Source of the DNA: Prolixibacteraceae bacterium JC049
GTDB taxonomy: Bacteria > Bacteroidota > Bacteroidia > Bacteroidales > Prolixibacteraceae
Length of the DNA stretch: 64,000 nt
Assembly: GCA_023369685.1 (NCBI GenBank)
Contig: SACZ01000002.1
Coordinates: 558,001-622,000 of the forward strand
Reading direction: 5' to 3'
Below the pieces are notes generated by a model. It was not told the origin of the DNA. It saw nothing but the letters and a program-made list of their open reading frames with translations, and searched no databases. The translations under genes were made by a program, and so were the position numbers. Positions 24,455 through 33,326 of this stretch are shown piece after piece; position 1 is the stretch's first letter, and each line of letters begins with the position of its first letter.

Positions 24455-25840
24455 ATGAACCGAAAACGATTAATCATTTTCTCTGGAGTTGCACTTGTTA
24501 TAGTTATAGCATGGTTTGCACTTGTTTCCGAAAATGAGGTTAGTACACAGATTACTGCAAAAGTTGAAAAACGTGATCTTGACATCTTAGTTTACACCTC
24601 TGGTCACCTGGAAGCAGAAAAATCAGTGAAGATTAGCTGTCCCAAAGAAATGTCCAACCGTAGTCTCAGAATCTACGATCTTAAAATCACCGACTTAATT
24701 GAAGAAGGAACTTATGTCGACTCTGGAGATTATGTTGGAGCTCTCGACCATGCTGCTGTTGAAGAGCAACTGAAAAAAGCCAAAGAAGAATACAAACAAA
24801 TGCTAGAAGGATTTGAGGATGCCAAAATGGACTCTAACCTAACATTGAGTAATATTCGCGATCAGATTACAACTTTGACAGAAGATGTAGAAGAGAAGGA
24901 AATCATTTTGGCCGAATCGAAATACGAATCTCCATCTACCATTCGCAAAGCCGAAATGGAAAAGGAAAAAGCAAAACGTAAGCTTAATCAGGAAATCAAA
25001 GGATACCAACTTAAGAAGAAACAAGAATTGGCAAAAGTTAAGCGTAAAGCACTTGATGTTGATGATAGAAAAAAACGAGTTGGTGATTTGGAAAAACTTT
25101 TGGCAGCATTAAATATCAAAGCGCCCAAACCAGGTATGCTTATCTACGCCAAAACTCCTTGGGGTAGAGTTACCAAAGTAGGAAGTACTGTTAATATGTG
25201 GAATTCAACCATTGCAGAACTTCCCGATCTTTCCAGATTAATCTCAAAGACCTATGTTAATGAGGTTGATATTGCAAAAATCAAGGTAGGACAAAAAGTA
25301 GAAGTAGGTATTGATGCTTACCCGGAAAAGAAAATGACTGGAGAGGTTATTACACTAGCAAACGTTGGACAACCAATGCCACGAAGTGATGCCAAAGTTT
25401 TCGAGGTTAAAATCCGTGTTCATGGTTCCAGCAAGGAACTGAAGCCAGCTATGACAACCAGTAACGTTATTATTGCCGGCTCAATGAAAGAGCAGTTAAC
25501 CATTCCTAGCGATGCTATCTTCAGCAATGATACGCTGCAATATGTATATGTTGACAGAGGAAGTATTGAGAAGCAAATTATTGCAATTGGCGATGAGAAT
25601 GAAAATTTCGCCATTGTAAAAGAAGGAGTGAAAGAGGGAGAAACTCTTCTACTTATCGAACCAGAAAACGATGAAGAGATCTCACTTAGCGGAGTAGAAA
25701 TCTACCAGAAAATAGAACAACAAAAAGAAGAGGAAAAGAAGAAAAAAGAAGAAGAATTAGCCAAAAAGAAAGCTGCAAAAAAACCAGCAGGAATGCCTAT
25801 GCCAGGAGGTAAAGGCAAAGTAGTAGTTATCAATAAGTAA
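24455..25840 (+). CDS. HlyD/MacA-family periplasmic adaptor (first copy)
   Basis: 461 residues. An N-terminal membrane anchor (LIIFSGVALVIVIAWFAL) precedes a barrel-sandwich domain split by a long coiled coil (about residues 105-215, many E, K and Q heptads), then a beta-barrel domain (NEVDIAKIKVGQKVEVGIDAYPEKKMTGEV) and a membrane-proximal domain (IPSDAIFSNDTLQYVYVD). The C-terminal tail is low-complexity (Glu/Lys, then Pro/Gly/Met). It links an inner-membrane transporter to TolC. First gene of the operon, 11 bases before the MacB-like permease. Confidence 0.87.
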   Translation: MNRKRLIIFSGVALVIVIAWFALVSENEVSTQITAKVEKRDLDILVYTSGHLEAEKSVKISCPKEMSNRSLRIYDLKITDLIEEGTYVDSGDYVGALDHAAVEEQLKKAKEEYKQMLEGFEDAKMDSNLTLSNIRDQITTLTEDVEEKEIILAESKYESPSTIRKAEMEKEKAKRKLNQEIKGYQLKKKQELAKVKRKALDVDDRKKRVGDLEKLLAALNIKAPKPGMLIYAKTPWGRVTKVGSTVNMWNSTIAELPDLSRLISKTYVNEVDIAKIKVGQKVEVGIDAYPEKKMTGEVITLANVGQPMPRSDAKVFEVKIRVHGSSKELKPAMTTSNVIIAGSMKEQLTIPSDAIFSNDTLQYVYVDRGSIEKQIIAIGDENENFAIVKEGVKEGETLLLIEPENDEEISLSGVEIYQKIEQQKEEEKKKKEEELAKKKAAKKPAGMPMPGGKGKVVVINK

Positions 25841-25851
25841 ATATTCAGGAA

Positions 25852-27195
25852 ATGATACTTAGTAAATACTTTCACGATATTCTTATTGGTATTGAAGCCA
25901 TCTTTGCTAATAAGTTAAAATCACTGCTAACAGCACTTGGTATTATCTTCGGTGTTGCTGCAGTAATTAGTATGCTGGCCATAGGTAATGGAGCACAGCA
26001 AGAAATTTTGGAACAGATAAAAATGGTAGGTGTTAACAACATCGTTATTACTCCAACGGCTCAATCTGTAGGAGGACAAAGCGATGAAGAAAGCGCTGAA
26101 GATTCAAAAGAAGAAAAACGAAAATTTTCAAAGGGTTTGTCTTTACTCGATGCAGAAGCAATCATGAAAGTGCTTCCAACAGTTGTCGACAAGATAAGTC
26201 CGGTTATCTCTTTTAACTACTCTGCCATTCTCGATGGAAAGAGTAAACCAGTAGTTTTAGAAGGAGTAGCACCATGCTATTTCGAGCTATTCAACATGAA
26301 TCTGGTAATGGGCGAAACTTTCGCCAACAGACAAAGTAACCTTGGACAGAAAGTTTGTATTATTGGAGATAACATTCGCAAAACTTTCTTCAACCAAGAC
26401 AACCCAATTGGTAAATATATCAAATGTGGTGAAATTTGGTTAAAGGTTATTGGTGTTGTCGAGCGACGCGATTTTACAGCATCCGCATCCGACGAAATGG
26501 GAATTAGTAGTTCCGATAACAAAATATTTATTCCGGTTCGCACTATGCTTTCTCGTTTTAAAGACCGTGCCCTAATTAGAGCCGACGAAATTGAACGCTC
26601 TAACGGAAGAAGTAATCAACAAGGAGGAAGCAAGAAACACAACAACCTGAACCAACTTGATAAGATTGTTGTACAGGTAAAAGAAACAGAGATGTTGGGA
26701 AGTACTTCAGAAGTAATACGTCGTATGATGCTGCGCCGTCACAACGAAGTATTTGATTTCGAAGTAACAATTCCAGAGCTACTACTGAAGCAGCAACAAA
26801 GAACCAAAAACATATTCAACATTGTCTTAGGTGCCATTGCCAGTATATCACTTATCGTTGGTGGTATTGGTATTATGAATATCATGTTAGCCTCAGTAAT
26901 GGAGCGAATCAGAGAGATTGGTACTCGTCAGGCCATTGGAGCTTCCAAGAAGGATATCATTGTTCAGTTCCTGGCTGAATCGACTCTTATCAGTCTTTCA
27001 GGAGGAATTGTTGGAATTATACTCGGTGTAGTGCTCTCCATGCTCATCACCTACATGTTCGATATTAAAACAATCATCTCGTTCTTCTCGATATTCATTG
27101 CTTTCGGAGTATCGGTATTTGTTGGAATACTGTTTGGTTACCTACCAGCACGTAAAGCCGCAGAACAAGATCCTGTAATTTCATTGAGACAATAA
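25852..27195 (+). CDS. MacB/FtsX-type ABC permease without fused ATPase
   Basis: 447 residues. A TM helix (LTALGIIFGVAAVISMLAIGNGA), a periplasmic MacB-PCD-type domain (about 45-300) and three C-terminal TM helices with FtsX-type motifs (MNIMLASVMERIREIGTRQAIGASK, ending GYLPARKAAEQDPVISLR). In MacB the ATPase domain is fused to the N-terminus; here the protein starts with the first TM segment, and no ATPase gene is adjacent in the operon. It is presumed to export peptides, lipoproteins or siderophores with the neighbouring adaptors and TolC. Confidence 0.88.
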   Translation: MILSKYFHDILIGIEAIFANKLKSLLTALGIIFGVAAVISMLAIGNGAQQEILEQIKMVGVNNIVITPTAQSVGGQSDEESAEDSKEEKRKFSKGLSLLDAEAIMKVLPTVVDKISPVISFNYSAILDGKSKPVVLEGVAPCYFELFNMNLVMGETFANRQSNLGQKVCIIGDNIRKTFFNQDNPIGKYIKCGEIWLKVIGVVERRDFTASASDEMGISSSDNKIFIPVRTMLSRFKDRALIRADEIERSNGRSNQQGGSKKHNNLNQLDKIVVQVKETEMLGSTSEVIRRMMLRRHNEVFDFEVTIPELLLKQQQRTKNIFNIVLGAIASISLIVGGIGIMNIMLASVMERIREIGTRQAIGASKKDIIVQFLAESTLISLSGGIVGIILGVVLSMLITYMFDIKTIISFFSIFIAFGVSVFVGILFGYLPARKAAEQDPVISLRQ

Positions 27196-27212
27196 CCTCT
27201 AAAACCGTAATT

Positions 27213-28703
27213 ATGAAATTTCAATACAAAAAATATTTACTCTTACTAGTTATTCCTTTGCTGGCCTCTTCAAGTTGGGCACAGAAAAAGAAAATCACAC
27301 TAGACGAAGCCATTGATTTAGCTTCGAAACAATCCATTGAATCTTTTCGACAAAAAAACATGTATATGGCCCGTTATTGGGACTATAGATATTACAAAGC
27401 CGATTTGTTACCATCGTTGACATTAACATCTAACCCATTGAACTTTAACCGATCGGTAAACCGTTTCTTCATCCCTTCAAAAGATGAATTCGAATACCGT
27501 TCTAATGAGTACTTATCATCAGATGTTAGTCTTCGCTTAAGACAAAAAGTAGCTTTAACCGGTGGTGAAATCTTTATGAACTCAGGCATTGGATACACCA
27601 AAAACCTAAGTGGTCAAGAAAACGAATCATTTTCTACAACTCCTGTAAATATAGGTTTCCGTCAATCACTGAATGGCTATAACGCCATGAAGTGGAAAGC
27701 TAAAATTGAACCGCTAAAATTCGAAAAAGCAAAAAAGAACTTCATTCAGTCTAAAGAGCAATTGTCAATTACAACAACCAGTCGATATTTTGCACTATTA
27801 AGCGCTCAGGTTGAAGTAAACATTGCTGAAACCAACTTAGCCAATGCCGATACATTATATCGCATTAGTGAGGGACGTTTTAAAGTAGGGACACTTACTA
27901 AGGATGGATTATTAAAGATGGAGCTAAGTCTTTTAAACTCGAAAGTTGCATTAAACAAAGCGCAACTTCAGCTAAAAAGAGCTCAATCGCAACTTAATTC
28001 ATTCTTAGGGTTACCTAAAGAACTAGAACTTGAATGTAATCTTCCAAAGCAGCTTCCAAAATTACAAGTTGCTGCAGGTGCAGCCATTGAAATGGCACTT
28101 AAAAATAATCCAACTATTCTTAACCATAAGCAACGTTTACTACAAGAAGATAGAGATGTTGCTTCAGCAAAAGCCGAAAACGGAATTAACGCCGATTTAT
28201 TTGCTCAATATGGTTTGAATAAACAAGCGAAGAACCTGAAAGAAGCTTACGAAAAGCCAGACGAAAGTCAGCGTTTAGAAATTGGCCTTAATATTCCAAT
28301 TGTAGATTGGGGAAAACGCAAAGGAAGATATCTAATGGCTAAGTCGAACAGAGAGGTAGAGAGAGCCACAATTCGCCAGGAAAGAATCGATTTCGAGCAA
28401 AATATCTTCATGCGTGTCATGGAATTCAATATGCAAGCTGGTCAGGTAGAAAATGCCGCTAAAGCCAACGATGTAGCACAAATGGGATACGATGTAACCA
28501 TGCAGCGTTTCTTAATTGGAAAAGTTAGTGTTACCGATTTAAATATTGCACAGCAGGATAGAGAGAGAGCTCGCAGAGATTATATCAATACGCTAAACAC
28601 TTACTGGCGCTATTACTATCAACTACGTCAGCTTACATTGTTCGATTTCGAAAGTCAGAAAGAATTGACAGAGAACTTTGATACGTTAATTCAAGAAATG
28701 TAA
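27213..28703 (+). CDS. TolC-family outer-membrane factor
   Basis: 496 residues with a signal peptide (cut at SSWA-Q). Two long helical hairpin halves, each starting with a 'DEAIDLASKQSIE' or 'AIEMALKNNPTIL' type segment, give the internal TolC repeat. The C-terminal half has QQDRERARRDYINTLNTYWRYYYQLRQLTLFDF, as seen in this family. It forms the outer-membrane exit duct for the MacB-like system and is 17 bases after the permease gene. Confidence 0.87.
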   Translation: MKFQYKKYLLLLVIPLLASSSWAQKKKITLDEAIDLASKQSIESFRQKNMYMARYWDYRYYKADLLPSLTLTSNPLNFNRSVNRFFIPSKDEFEYRSNEYLSSDVSLRLRQKVALTGGEIFMNSGIGYTKNLSGQENESFSTTPVNIGFRQSLNGYNAMKWKAKIEPLKFEKAKKNFIQSKEQLSITTTSRYFALLSAQVEVNIAETNLANADTLYRISEGRFKVGTLTKDGLLKMELSLLNSKVALNKAQLQLKRAQSQLNSFLGLPKELELECNLPKQLPKLQVAAGAAIEMALKNNPTILNHKQRLLQEDRDVASAKAENGINADLFAQYGLNKQAKNLKEAYEKPDESQRLEIGLNIPIVDWGKRKGRYLMAKSNREVERATIRQERIDFEQNIFMRVMEFNMQAGQVENAAKANDVAQMGYDVTMQRFLIGKVSVTDLNIAQQDRERARRDYINTLNTYWRYYYQLRQLTLFDFESQKELTENFDTLIQEM

Positions 28704-28724
28704 TTGTAACACAAAATTTTAAAC

Positions 28725-29969
28725 ATGAAACGTATCCATATAATAATAGGCTTATCGGTTTTAGCTGTTGGTGCATTATTCTTTATGCTTACAGGCAGCA
28801 AAAACACTAAAGTCTATACCGTTAAAAAAACGGATTTTAAAGCCGAAATTGTTTGCAAAGGAGAAATTCATGGGTCAAAAGCAACTATGATTACTATCCC
28901 AAGTGAGCTTTTATATCGAAGATTATATATCTGGCAATACAAAATCGAAGATCTTGTTCCTGAAGGTACTCTTCTGAAAAAAGGTGATTTTGTTGCTCGT
29001 CTTGCATCAAATGAGCTTGGACAGCGCATGCAAAATAATATGCAAGAATTGGGAAAGGTTCAGGCCGATTTTAACAATGCCAAACTCGATAGTGCTATTC
29101 AGCTTACTAAGCGTAGAGAAGAGATCCAAAATTTCAACTACGACTTAGAATATAAGAAGATTGAATTGGAACAATCGAAATATGAATCTCCGGCTTTCCA
29201 GCGAAAAACGAAGATTGCATATAACAAGTTACTTCGCCGATTTGATAAAATGAAGCGTGACTATTTGCGTAAGCAAATTCAGCTTAAAATTAGAACTGGT
29301 CGTTTAGAGATGCGCCTAAAAGAGTGTCAGGAAATGCAACAGCGCATTCAAGCCGCTCAGCGTGCATGTACTGTAAAAGCGACTGAGAATGGTATGGCAA
29401 TCTATCCACGCTTATGGGGTGAACGCAAATTAAAAGTGGGAGACGAAGTGCAACGTTGGAATCCCAATATTATGTCTTTACCCGATTTATCGGAATTAAA
29501 TTCAGAGATATTCATCAAGGAAATTGACATTGCAAAAATTAGCAAAGGCGATAGTGTTTCCATAAAAGTAGATGCACTACCAGATGAAGAATACAGAGGA
29601 GTTGTTTATTCTATTGCCAATATTGGTCAACAACAAGCATCTTCTGGTGAGAAAGTTTTCAAAGTATTGGTGCGACTTAATCAAGCAGATGATGCTTTAA
29701 AGCCCAATATGTCTACCATGAATCACATCCTTTTCGACAAAGCAGAAGAGGCCATTACAGTTCCTCGCGAAGCAATATTCAAAAAGGAAAGTAAGCATTA
29801 TGTATTCTTAAAAGATAAAGGTGAAATATTTAAGCATCATGTAGAAGTAGGTGCCGAAAATGATACCGATGTTTTGGTTAAAGAAGGAATAAAAGAAGGA
29901 GACAAAGTTCTCCTATATCAGCCTGAAAATCACGCCGAAATTTCATTTGTTAATAAATCTAAATCTTAG
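28725..29969 (+). CDS. HlyD-family periplasmic adaptor (second copy)
   Basis: 414 residues, paralogous to the adaptor at 24455: same anchor, coiled coil and 'IKEIDIAKISKGDSVSIKVDALPDEEYRGVVYSIANIGQQ' type barrel, but without the low-complexity tail. It is the last gene of the operon, 21 bases after the TolC gene. Two distinct adaptors for one permease are unusual; they could form a mixed hexamer or serve different cargo. Confidence 0.85.
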   Translation: MKRIHIIIGLSVLAVGALFFMLTGSKNTKVYTVKKTDFKAEIVCKGEIHGSKATMITIPSELLYRRLYIWQYKIEDLVPEGTLLKKGDFVARLASNELGQRMQNNMQELGKVQADFNNAKLDSAIQLTKRREEIQNFNYDLEYKKIELEQSKYESPAFQRKTKIAYNKLLRRFDKMKRDYLRKQIQLKIRTGRLEMRLKECQEMQQRIQAAQRACTVKATENGMAIYPRLWGERKLKVGDEVQRWNPNIMSLPDLSELNSEIFIKEIDIAKISKGDSVSIKVDALPDEEYRGVVYSIANIGQQQASSGEKVFKVLVRLNQADDALKPNMSTMNHILFDKAEEAITVPREAIFKKESKHYVFLKDKGEIFKHHVEVGAENDTDVLVKEGIKEGDKVLLYQPENHAEISFVNKSKS

Positions 29970-30011
29970 GATTAAATATTTTGAAAATTTTCTGAATGTC
30001 ATTTATCCTAT

Positions 30012-30019
30012 TATATTTG
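30012..30019 (+). promoter_or_regulatory. Candidate -7 element for mdh
   Basis: TATATTTG, a full TAnnTTTG match. A leader of about 75 bases, with an imperfect hairpin near 30040-30060, would precede the ATG at 30099. Confidence 0.4.
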
Positions 30020-30098
30020 CCATCTTTAAAAAAGGAAAAAGTCGCCTTTTTAAAGGTGGCAAATTGTTAATATATAATTTTAACCAAAATCATAAGTT

Positions 30099-31031
30099 AT
30101 GAAGGTAACTGTTGTTGGTGCTGGAAACGTGGGTGCAACTTGTGCACAAGCTGTGGCTGAGAAAGGCATCGTTAAAGAAGTTGTACTGGTTGATATTAAA
30201 GAAGGGTTGTCAGAGGGAAAAGCTCTTGACTTATGGCAAACTGCTCCTGTAAATTATTACGATACCCGTATTACGGGCTCCACTAATGATTATGCTAAAA
30301 CTGCTGATTCAGAAGTAGTGGTTATTACTTCTGGTTTACCACGTAAACCGGGGATGAGCCGCGATGATCTAATTTCAATCAACGCAGGAATTGTAAAATC
30401 AGTAACAGAAAACATCATTAAGTATTCGCCAAACGCGAAAATCATCGTGGTTTCAAACCCTCTTGATGTAATGACTTATGCTGCTTTCTTGAATGCTAAG
30501 AAATCGAAAAACGAAGTAATGGGTATGGCAGGTATTCTTGATACTGCTCGTTACCGTGCTTTCTTGGCTGAAGCTCTAGATGTAAACCCAAAAGATATTC
30601 AAGCTTTATTGATGGGTGGACACGGAGATACTATGGTTCCACTTCCTCGTTACACTACTGTTTCAGGTATTCCTGTAACTGAGTTAATCGGAGAAGAGAA
30701 ACTAAACGCAATCATCGAAAGAACTAAAAAAGGTGGTGGCGAATTGGTTAACCTTATGGGAACTTCTGCTTGGTATGCACCAGGTTCAGCAGCTGCTCAG
30801 ATGGTTGAAGCTATCGTTCTTGACCAAAAACGTATTTTCCCTTGCTGTATCAAGCTAGAAGGAGAGTACGGATTAAACGACATCTTCGTAGGTGTACCTG
30901 TTAAACTTGGTAAGAATGGTGTTGAAGAAGTAATCGAAGTTAAATTGAACGACGATGAAAAAGAATTGCTTAACCAGTCGGCTAAAGCAGTTAGAGAAGT
31001 AATGGACGTACTTGACGGAATGGAAAACTAG
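30099..31031 (+). CDS. mdh: Malate dehydrogenase (LDH-like type)
   Basis: 310 residues. The NAD motif [15 protein letters not shown] is at the N-terminus; the catalytic His175 is in [12 protein letters not shown]; the substrate loop is [13 protein letters not shown], with Arg82 where lactate dehydrogenases carry Gln. This is the classic sign of malate over lactate as substrate. It interconverts malate and oxaloacetate with NAD in the TCA cycle. Monocistronic, with a terminator at 31070. The codon and sequence quality suggest a highly expressed gene. Confidence 0.93.
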   Translation: MKVTVVGAGNVGATCAQAVAEKGIVKEVVLVDIKEGLSEGKALDLWQTAPVNYYDTRITGSTNDYAKTADSEVVVITSGLPRKPGMSRDDLISINAGIVKSVTENIIKYSPNAKIIVVSNPLDVMTYAAFLNAKKSKNEVMGMAGILDTARYRAFLAEALDVNPKDIQALLMGGHGDTMVPLPRYTTVSGIPVTELIGEEKLNAIIERTKKGGGELVNLMGTSAWYAPGSAAAQMVEAIVLDQKRIFPCCIKLEGEYGLNDIFVGVPVKLGKNGVEEVIEVKLNDDEKELLNQSAKAVREVMDVLDGMEN

Positions 31032-31069
31032 TTTTTAGTAGATTCATTCAACGAAACGTATAAATTTGT

Positions 31070-31105
31070 AGTCCTGGCTCTATGTGAGTCAGGACTATTT
31101 TTTTT
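31070..31105 (+). terminator. Rho-independent terminator after mdh
   Basis: Stem AGTCCTGGCTC / GAGTCAGGACT with loop TATGT, one G-T pair, followed by a run of T. Confidence 0.88.
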
Positions 31106-31121
31106 ACTTAAATCGAAACAA

Positions 31122-31550
31122 ATGACTTACCATATACCACTAATTGTAGTCGAGCTGGAAAACGACAATTACCATATTCTTGTTGAGATAAAGATGCAAG
31201 ATGACTCCTCGACTTTTTGGGTGATAGATACGGGTGCTTCACGTACAGTTATGGATTCCTCCTTAGCTCATTTTTCTTCTCCTAAAGAAATGGATATTTT
31301 GGATGAAGTTCAATCGGCAGGTATCAATGGCGACCCTTTACAAACACAATTAGCCGAAGGTGTCGAAATCAATATTGGAAATTGTAAGGCTGTCGATTTA
31401 ACACTGGCACTAATCGATCTGGAAAATGTCAATCAACTTTACGAGAAGTATACCGATTATCGTATTTCTGGACTCATTGGAAGTGATCTTTTGCAGCAAT
31501 ATCAAGCCACAATTGACTATTCTACCCAAGAGCTAATACTTCGCAACTAA
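31122..31550 (+). CDS. Retropepsin-like aspartic protease
   Basis: 142 residues, a single clan AA domain. The active-site motif is FWVIDTGASRTVMD with Asp36 (DTGA), followed by a flap-like segment and ISGLIGSDLLQQYQATIDY, the C-terminal hydrophobic-hydrophobic-Gly motif of the fold. One such domain would work as a homodimer, as retroviral proteases do. No signal peptide is visible, so it is probably cytoplasmic. Substrate unknown. It lies just after the mdh terminator. Confidence 0.78.
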   Translation: MTYHIPLIVVELENDNYHILVEIKMQDDSSTFWVIDTGASRTVMDSSLAHFSSPKEMDILDEVQSAGINGDPLQTQLAEGVEINIGNCKAVDLTLALIDLENVNQLYEKYTDYRISGLIGSDLLQQYQATIDYSTQELILRN

Positions 31551-31626
31551 CTGAAACAAAAAAAGACATCTGTTTCAAAAATTCAAACTATAAGATTCAG
31601 TGAAAAAATACAATCGATTTATAACA

Positions 31627-31692
31627 AGAAGGAGGGCTTTTAGGATGAATAAAAACCTACTCCTTCTATGAAAAGTTTGCGTAACTTTTTTA
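31627..31692 (+). other. Two stacked hairpins after the retropepsin-like gene
   Basis: A long-range stem AGAAGGAG (31627-31634) with CTCCTTCT (31660-31667), then a short stem AAAAGTT / AACTTTT (31671-31689) followed by TT. The second resembles a weak terminator. The role of the first is unknown. Confidence 0.4.
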
Positions 31693-31815
31693 ATGCATAT
31701 CGAGAGCAAATCTAGAAAATATAAACTTAGTAACAACTCTTCGTTAAGCTTTTTTAATTCTTTTTCACATCACAAGTAAACAGCTGATAATCTATACTTA
31801 ACAGCTCTATTAATT

Positions 31816-32199
31816 ATGGCAAAAAATAAAATTCAAATCGAGATATACAGCTATGGAAAATACACTCAGTGGGACAGAGGTAGTAAGGAATTGCCTAAAC
31901 TTCTAGACATAACCACCGAGATTAAAGCACAAATTGGAACTGAATTTGGCTATGTTCTTCATATAAAAAAGGCAAAAGGAGAATTACTAACTTTTCGAAT
32001 TGATCATCCCCCTTTTAAAGATAAGAATGGAAAGATTGCAGCTCCATTTACGGGTGAGTATTACGTTGCCAGTAATGACTTCGATTTTTTTCTAGGAGAT
32101 TGTATTTGGGAACCTCTGGAAGATAAATTGGGCAAGTGGCATTTAACCACTTACCACAATGGAAAAGTTATTGCGCAAAAAGTGCTAACTCTTTACTAA
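31816..32199 (+). CDS. DUF3859-like protein
   Basis: 127 residues, no signal peptide. The pattern EIYSYGKYT, ITTEIKAQIGTEFGYVLHIKKAKGELLTFRIDHPPF and LGKWHLTTYHNGKVIAQKVLTLY follows the DUF3859 beta-sandwich family: a central 'GT.FGY' strand and a final 'G.W....Y...K.IA...' strand. No function is known for this family. Single gene, convergent with the operon that ends at 32201. Confidence 0.6.
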   Translation: MAKNKIQIEIYSYGKYTQWDRGSKELPKLLDITTEIKAQIGTEFGYVLHIKKAKGELLTFRIDHPPFKDKNGKIAAPFTGEYYVASNDFDFFLGDCIWEPLEDKLGKWHLTTYHNGKVIAQKVLTLY

Positions 32200-32200
32200 A

Positions 32201-32497
32201 CTACTCGGCATGCTGCTTTAGCAAATCACGAATTTGATCGAAATGCGCATCCGTTTTTGCAAGTAGCTCGTTAACAATTGCTTTGTAATGTGCTTTAACC
32301 AATTTTGGATTATCTTTTCCATCAGGGTGATTAGCACGAGCAATCAATTCATTTCTTAGCTCAATTGCCGACTTTAAAATGCCAACTACTGGCTCACGAT
32401 CAGCCTCACGATACACTTCCATGTATTCAAAACAGTAACTTGCTACCTGAGTAGTTAAAGCTTCAATATCCTTCTTTAATTGACGTACACTAGCCAT
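32201..32497 (-). CDS. Small helical protein, unknown
   Basis: 98 residues, almost wholly alpha-helical by composition, with heptad-like spacing (LKKDIEALTTQVASYCFEYMEVY; AHYKAIVNELLAKTDAHFDQIRDLL). No signal peptide or known motif. It is the third gene after the Ig-like lipoprotein and the DUF3108 protein, 16 bases after the latter. Likely a conserved Bacteroidota small protein; I do not recognise a function. Confidence 0.55.
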   Translation of the reverse strand: MASVRQLKKDIEALTTQVASYCFEYMEVYREADREPVVGILKSAIELRNELIARANHPDGKDNPKLVKAHYKAIVNELLAKTDAHFDQIRDLLKQHAE

Positions 32498-32513
32498 AAT
32501 TTTCAGTTTATAT

Positions 32514-33326
32514 TTATTTCAATTTTATAATCTCTGCTTCTATTGGGTGTTTCAGATTTTCTGCATCAACAAATATGGCTTTCACCGAACCTATTAACAC
32601 ATCAGTCTTCACCTGAATAGGAATTCGGTTGGCATCATCGGTTACCCATATTGTCATGCTTTCTCCTCCTTTAAAGAAATCACCTTTGATAAGGTAAGCA
32701 GAAAATTTGATACAACGAAATTTCCGCTTCTTTCTGGTTTTTACCACCTCTTTTCCTAAGTACCTGAGGTAACTTTCAGAATGCTCGTTATCAATAATTA
32801 ATTTGAAGGGAATTTGTTCATTAATTTTTCGATTAGAGAAGTCTAACTCTCGTGCATAATAAGCAGCCGACAAGATATCGTGCATGCCTTTTTGCAACTG
32901 CAAAGTGTCTTTAAAAGCTTCCGATTTAAAACGTTTTATTTCAGAATATATCTGATTCTTTTCATTGGCAAATTTGTATTCATGAACCGACGACTTTTTT
33001 CGATGCTTCAATTCCCTCCTAAACCACACAGGAGTTAAATCTTGTTTTAAAGTCTTTGCCTTGAACTTATCTCTAACTCTGTAAATAAAGTCGTATTTCG
33101 GATGACTTGTTGCAACTGCTTTAAAGTAATATCCGGGCTCATCATTTACTACAATATCATTCGCTGTAAAAACTACTTCAGCAGCATCTAACCATACAAA
33201 ATGCCAGTTATAATAGGCATGATAAGTTATCTTTTCACCACCAACAAATGATTTAGGTCCCTGCTGTCCCCATGCCGATACTGTTATAATCGTCCAACAT
33301 AATATGAACAATAATCTAACCATCAA
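32514..33326 (-). CDS. DUF3108-family periplasmic protein
   Basis: 270 residues with a signal peptide (cut near WGQ). The motif GGEKITYHAYYNWHFVWLDAAEVVF and the following 'HPKYDFIYRVRDKFKAKTLKQDLTP' stretch match the DUF3108 beta-rich fold, with a final 'WVTDDANRIPIQVKTDVLIGSVKAIF'. Such proteins are envelope-associated; no reaction is known. It overlaps the Ig-like lipoprotein gene by 4 bases (ATGA), so the two are translationally coupled. Confidence 0.8.
   Translation of the reverse strand: MMVRLLFILCWTIITVSAWGQQGPKSFVGGEKITYHAYYNWHFVWLDAAEVVFTANDIVVNDEPGYYFKAVATSHPKYDFIYRVRDKFKAKTLKQDLTPVWFRRELKHRKKSSVHEYKFANEKNQIYSEIKRFKSEAFKDTLQLQKGMHDILSAAYYARELDFSNRKINEQIPFKLIIDNEHSESYLRYLGKEVVKTRKKRKFRCIKFSAYLIKGDFFKGGESMTIWVTDDANRIPIQVKTDVLIGSVKAIFVDAENLKHPIEAEIIKLK

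Noticed and set aside
30037-30061. Imperfect hairpin in the mdh leader as a terminator or riboswitch
   Set aside because: Stem has a mismatch and G-T pairs, and no T run follows; nothing matches a known aptamer.
31061-31068. TAAATTTG just before the mdh terminator as a promoter for the retropepsin-like gene
   Set aside because: The start site would fall inside the terminator stem and there is no TTG at a fitting distance, so I do not list it.
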